Shown here: piece by piece, positions 62,088 to 64,000 of the stretch
Numbering within the stretch: the stretch's first letter is position 1
Layout: every line of letters starts with the position of its first letter
NCBI RefSeq assembly: GCF_022267325.1
Contig: NZ_JAIZBG010000001.1
Span: 1,899,501 to 1,963,500, forward strand
DNA length: 64,000 nucleotides
From: Leptospira sanjuanensis
Lineage (GTDB): Bacteria > Spirochaetota > Leptospiria > Leptospirales > Leptospiraceae
Direction: 5' to 3'
Program-made: the position numbers and the translations under genes
The notes under the pieces: generated by a model
Databases searched by the model: none
Told to the model about the DNA's origin: nothing
The model's input: the letters and a program-made list of their open reading frames with translations, nothing else

Positions 62088-63104
62088 TTAGGGGAGAAGT
62101 CCCAGAGTTTCTTTGGTTCCGGTCATGAGATTGATGTTTTGCAGGGCTTGTCCCGCCGCGCCCTTTACGAGATTGTCCAGAGCGGAAACGACGACTAACG
62201 TGTTTCCTCTTCTTCGAACGGAAATGTCCAGGAAGTTTGTGTGCTGGATTTTTTTGAGTTCGATTTCTTCCGGGGTTTTCAGAATCCGAATAAACGGTTC
62301 GTTTGCGGAAGAATTTTGAATCGCCGTCATCGGGTCCACGCTCGGTTCGCCATCCAATTCCAAAACGATCGTGGAAAGAATTCCCCTGTAAACGGGAAGT
62401 AAATGCGGCGTAAAGATGATTTCGGGTGCGGGAAGCCCCGAGTTTGCATAGATGTATTCCTGGATTTCCGGTTCGTGTTGGTGGGAAAGAACCTTATACG
62501 CGCGAAAGTTTTCGTATACGCCCGTGTAAGAAAACCCTGCGTCTTCCGTTCTCCCGCCCGCTCCGGAAACACCGGACTTGGAATCGGCAACGATCCTTGG
62601 TTTGAGATTTCTTCTGAGTTCGTTTAACAAAAATACGGGAAGGATCACCGAGGTGGAAAAACATCCCGGATTGGAAACGAAGTCGGCGTTTTTCAGTTTG
62701 TCCCGGAAGATTTCCGGAATTCCGAAGACGGCCTTATCCACGTACGAGAATTTTGTGTGTTTTAATTTATAAGCCTTTTCTAATATTTCCTGATCGTGAA
62801 GTCTATAAACTCCGGAAAGATCGATGACCTTATGACCTGCGTCCAAAAACTTCGGGGCGGATTCTACGGAAACTTCATTGGGAACGGCTAGGACGACCAG
62901 AGACTGGGAAGGAACCGTGTCCTCGTGTTTGCGGAACGTGAGATTTTTGGGAAACGGAATTTCGGGAAACACTTCTGCAAGAGTTTTACCTGCGAGTTTA
63001 TCGCTCGTGATATGCACGACCTCGTGTGTCGATTGATGGGAAAGTAGAGAAAGTAGTTCCTTACCGGTTAAACCGCCCGCTCCTAAAATGCTGATCTCTG
63101 CCAT
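62088..63104 (-). CDS. argC: N-acetyl-gamma-glutamyl-phosphate reductase
   Basis: A 338-residue NADP-dependent reductase of arginine synthesis. N-terminal I-L-G-A-G-G-L-T-G is the nucleotide loop; the catalytic Cys is in [19 protein letters not shown] and [10 protein letters not shown] are also characteristic. It makes the substrate for argD, which lies at 37-38 kb. ATG start. Confidence 0.95.
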   Translation of the reverse strand: MAEISILGAGGLTGKELLSLLSHQSTHEVVHITSDKLAGKTLAEVFPEIPFPKNLTFRKHEDTVPSQSLVVLAVPNEVSVESAPKFLDAGHKVIDLSGVYRLHDQEILEKAYKLKHTKFSYVDKAVFGIPEIFRDKLKNADFVSNPGCFSTSVILPVFLLNELRRNLKPRIVADSKSGVSGAGGRTEDAGFSYTGVYENFRAYKVLSHQHEPEIQEYIYANSGLPAPEIIFTPHLLPVYRGILSTIVLELDGEPSVDPMTAIQNSSANEPFIRILKTPEEIELKKIQHTNFLDISVRRRGNTLVVVSALDNLVKGAAGQALQNINLMTGTKETLGLLP

Positions 63105-63154
63105 AAACCTCTCTGTCTTAAGAAAGATTTTAATTCGGGGAGAATGCTGTAACT

Positions 63155-63212
<58 letters not shown>

Positions 63213-63218
63213 GTTGTG

Positions 63219-64000
<782 letters not shown>

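Overview
The window reads as chromosomal core DNA of a spirochaete of the genus Leptospira, probably a pathogen-clade (P1) species with relatively high GC. This rests on spirochaete-type lipoprotein signals (short hydrophobic stretch, then L-x-x-C or x-x-S-C), an XPB/Rad25-type helicase, frequent TTG and GTG starts, and the combination of biotin, leucine and arginine genes with GT9/DUF4254 and lamin-tail-domain surface genes. The species call is inference; no 16S is present. No rRNA, tRNA, CRISPR array, insertion sequence or prophage was found. Coding density is high and many genes overlap by ATGA or TGATG.

Layout. 1-4.6 kb (minus): STAS protein, glyoxalase-II-like hydrolase, disulfide oxidoreductase, ABC exporter pair, BolA. 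4.8-7.3 kb (plus): beta-lactamase-fold hydrolase and glycerol kinase. 7.3-12 kb (minus): a five-gene run with an MBOAT O-acyltransferase, a lipoprotein, a SpoIIE-type phosphatase and two unknown proteins, followed by SppA. 13-19 kb (plus): aldose-epimerase-like protein, XPB helicase, aspartate aminotransferase, SH3-like exported protein, ABHD11/YbfF-like esterase. 19-22.7 kb: sodium symporter (minus), homoserine kinase (plus), then two minus-strand unknown genes behind a good sigma-28-like promoter. 23-29.2 kb (plus): DsbA-like protein, mdh and a complete bioF-bioD-bioA-bioB set, tightly packed. 29.6-31.5 kb (plus): a 58-residue unknown protein, an SGNH lipoprotein and serB. 31.4-40 kb: mutS and trpF (minus), yfiH-like gene (plus), then a minus-strand operon of phosphohexomutase, argD, leuB and a receiver protein. 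40-41.5 kb: small membrane protein and aminotransferase. 42.9-53 kb (plus): rpmB, nth, thioesterase, ArfB-like factor, uvrC, then three exported proteins that form the least explained module here. 53-57.6 kb: O-antigen-ligase-like protein, GT4, and a GT9-DUF4254 pair, all pointing to envelope glycan work. 57.7-64 kb: patatin with cyclic-nucleotide domain (plus), then futalosine-hydrolase-like protein, acyl-CoA synthetase, argC and the 3' part of recA (minus), which runs off the right edge.

The best candidate for an undescribed system is 46.7-53.1 kb. A 1010-residue secreted protein with about four lamin-tail-like modules, a predicted outer-membrane barrel and a lipoprotein with two phospholipase-D HKD motifs are joined by ATGA overlaps. 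A second lead is the sigma-28-like promoter with an overlapping inverted repeat ahead of the two unknown genes at 21.6-22.7 kb, which suggests a motility-linked role. Several perfect inverted repeats lie in short intergenic regions (before glpK, before thrB, after the aminotransferase at 41.5 kb).
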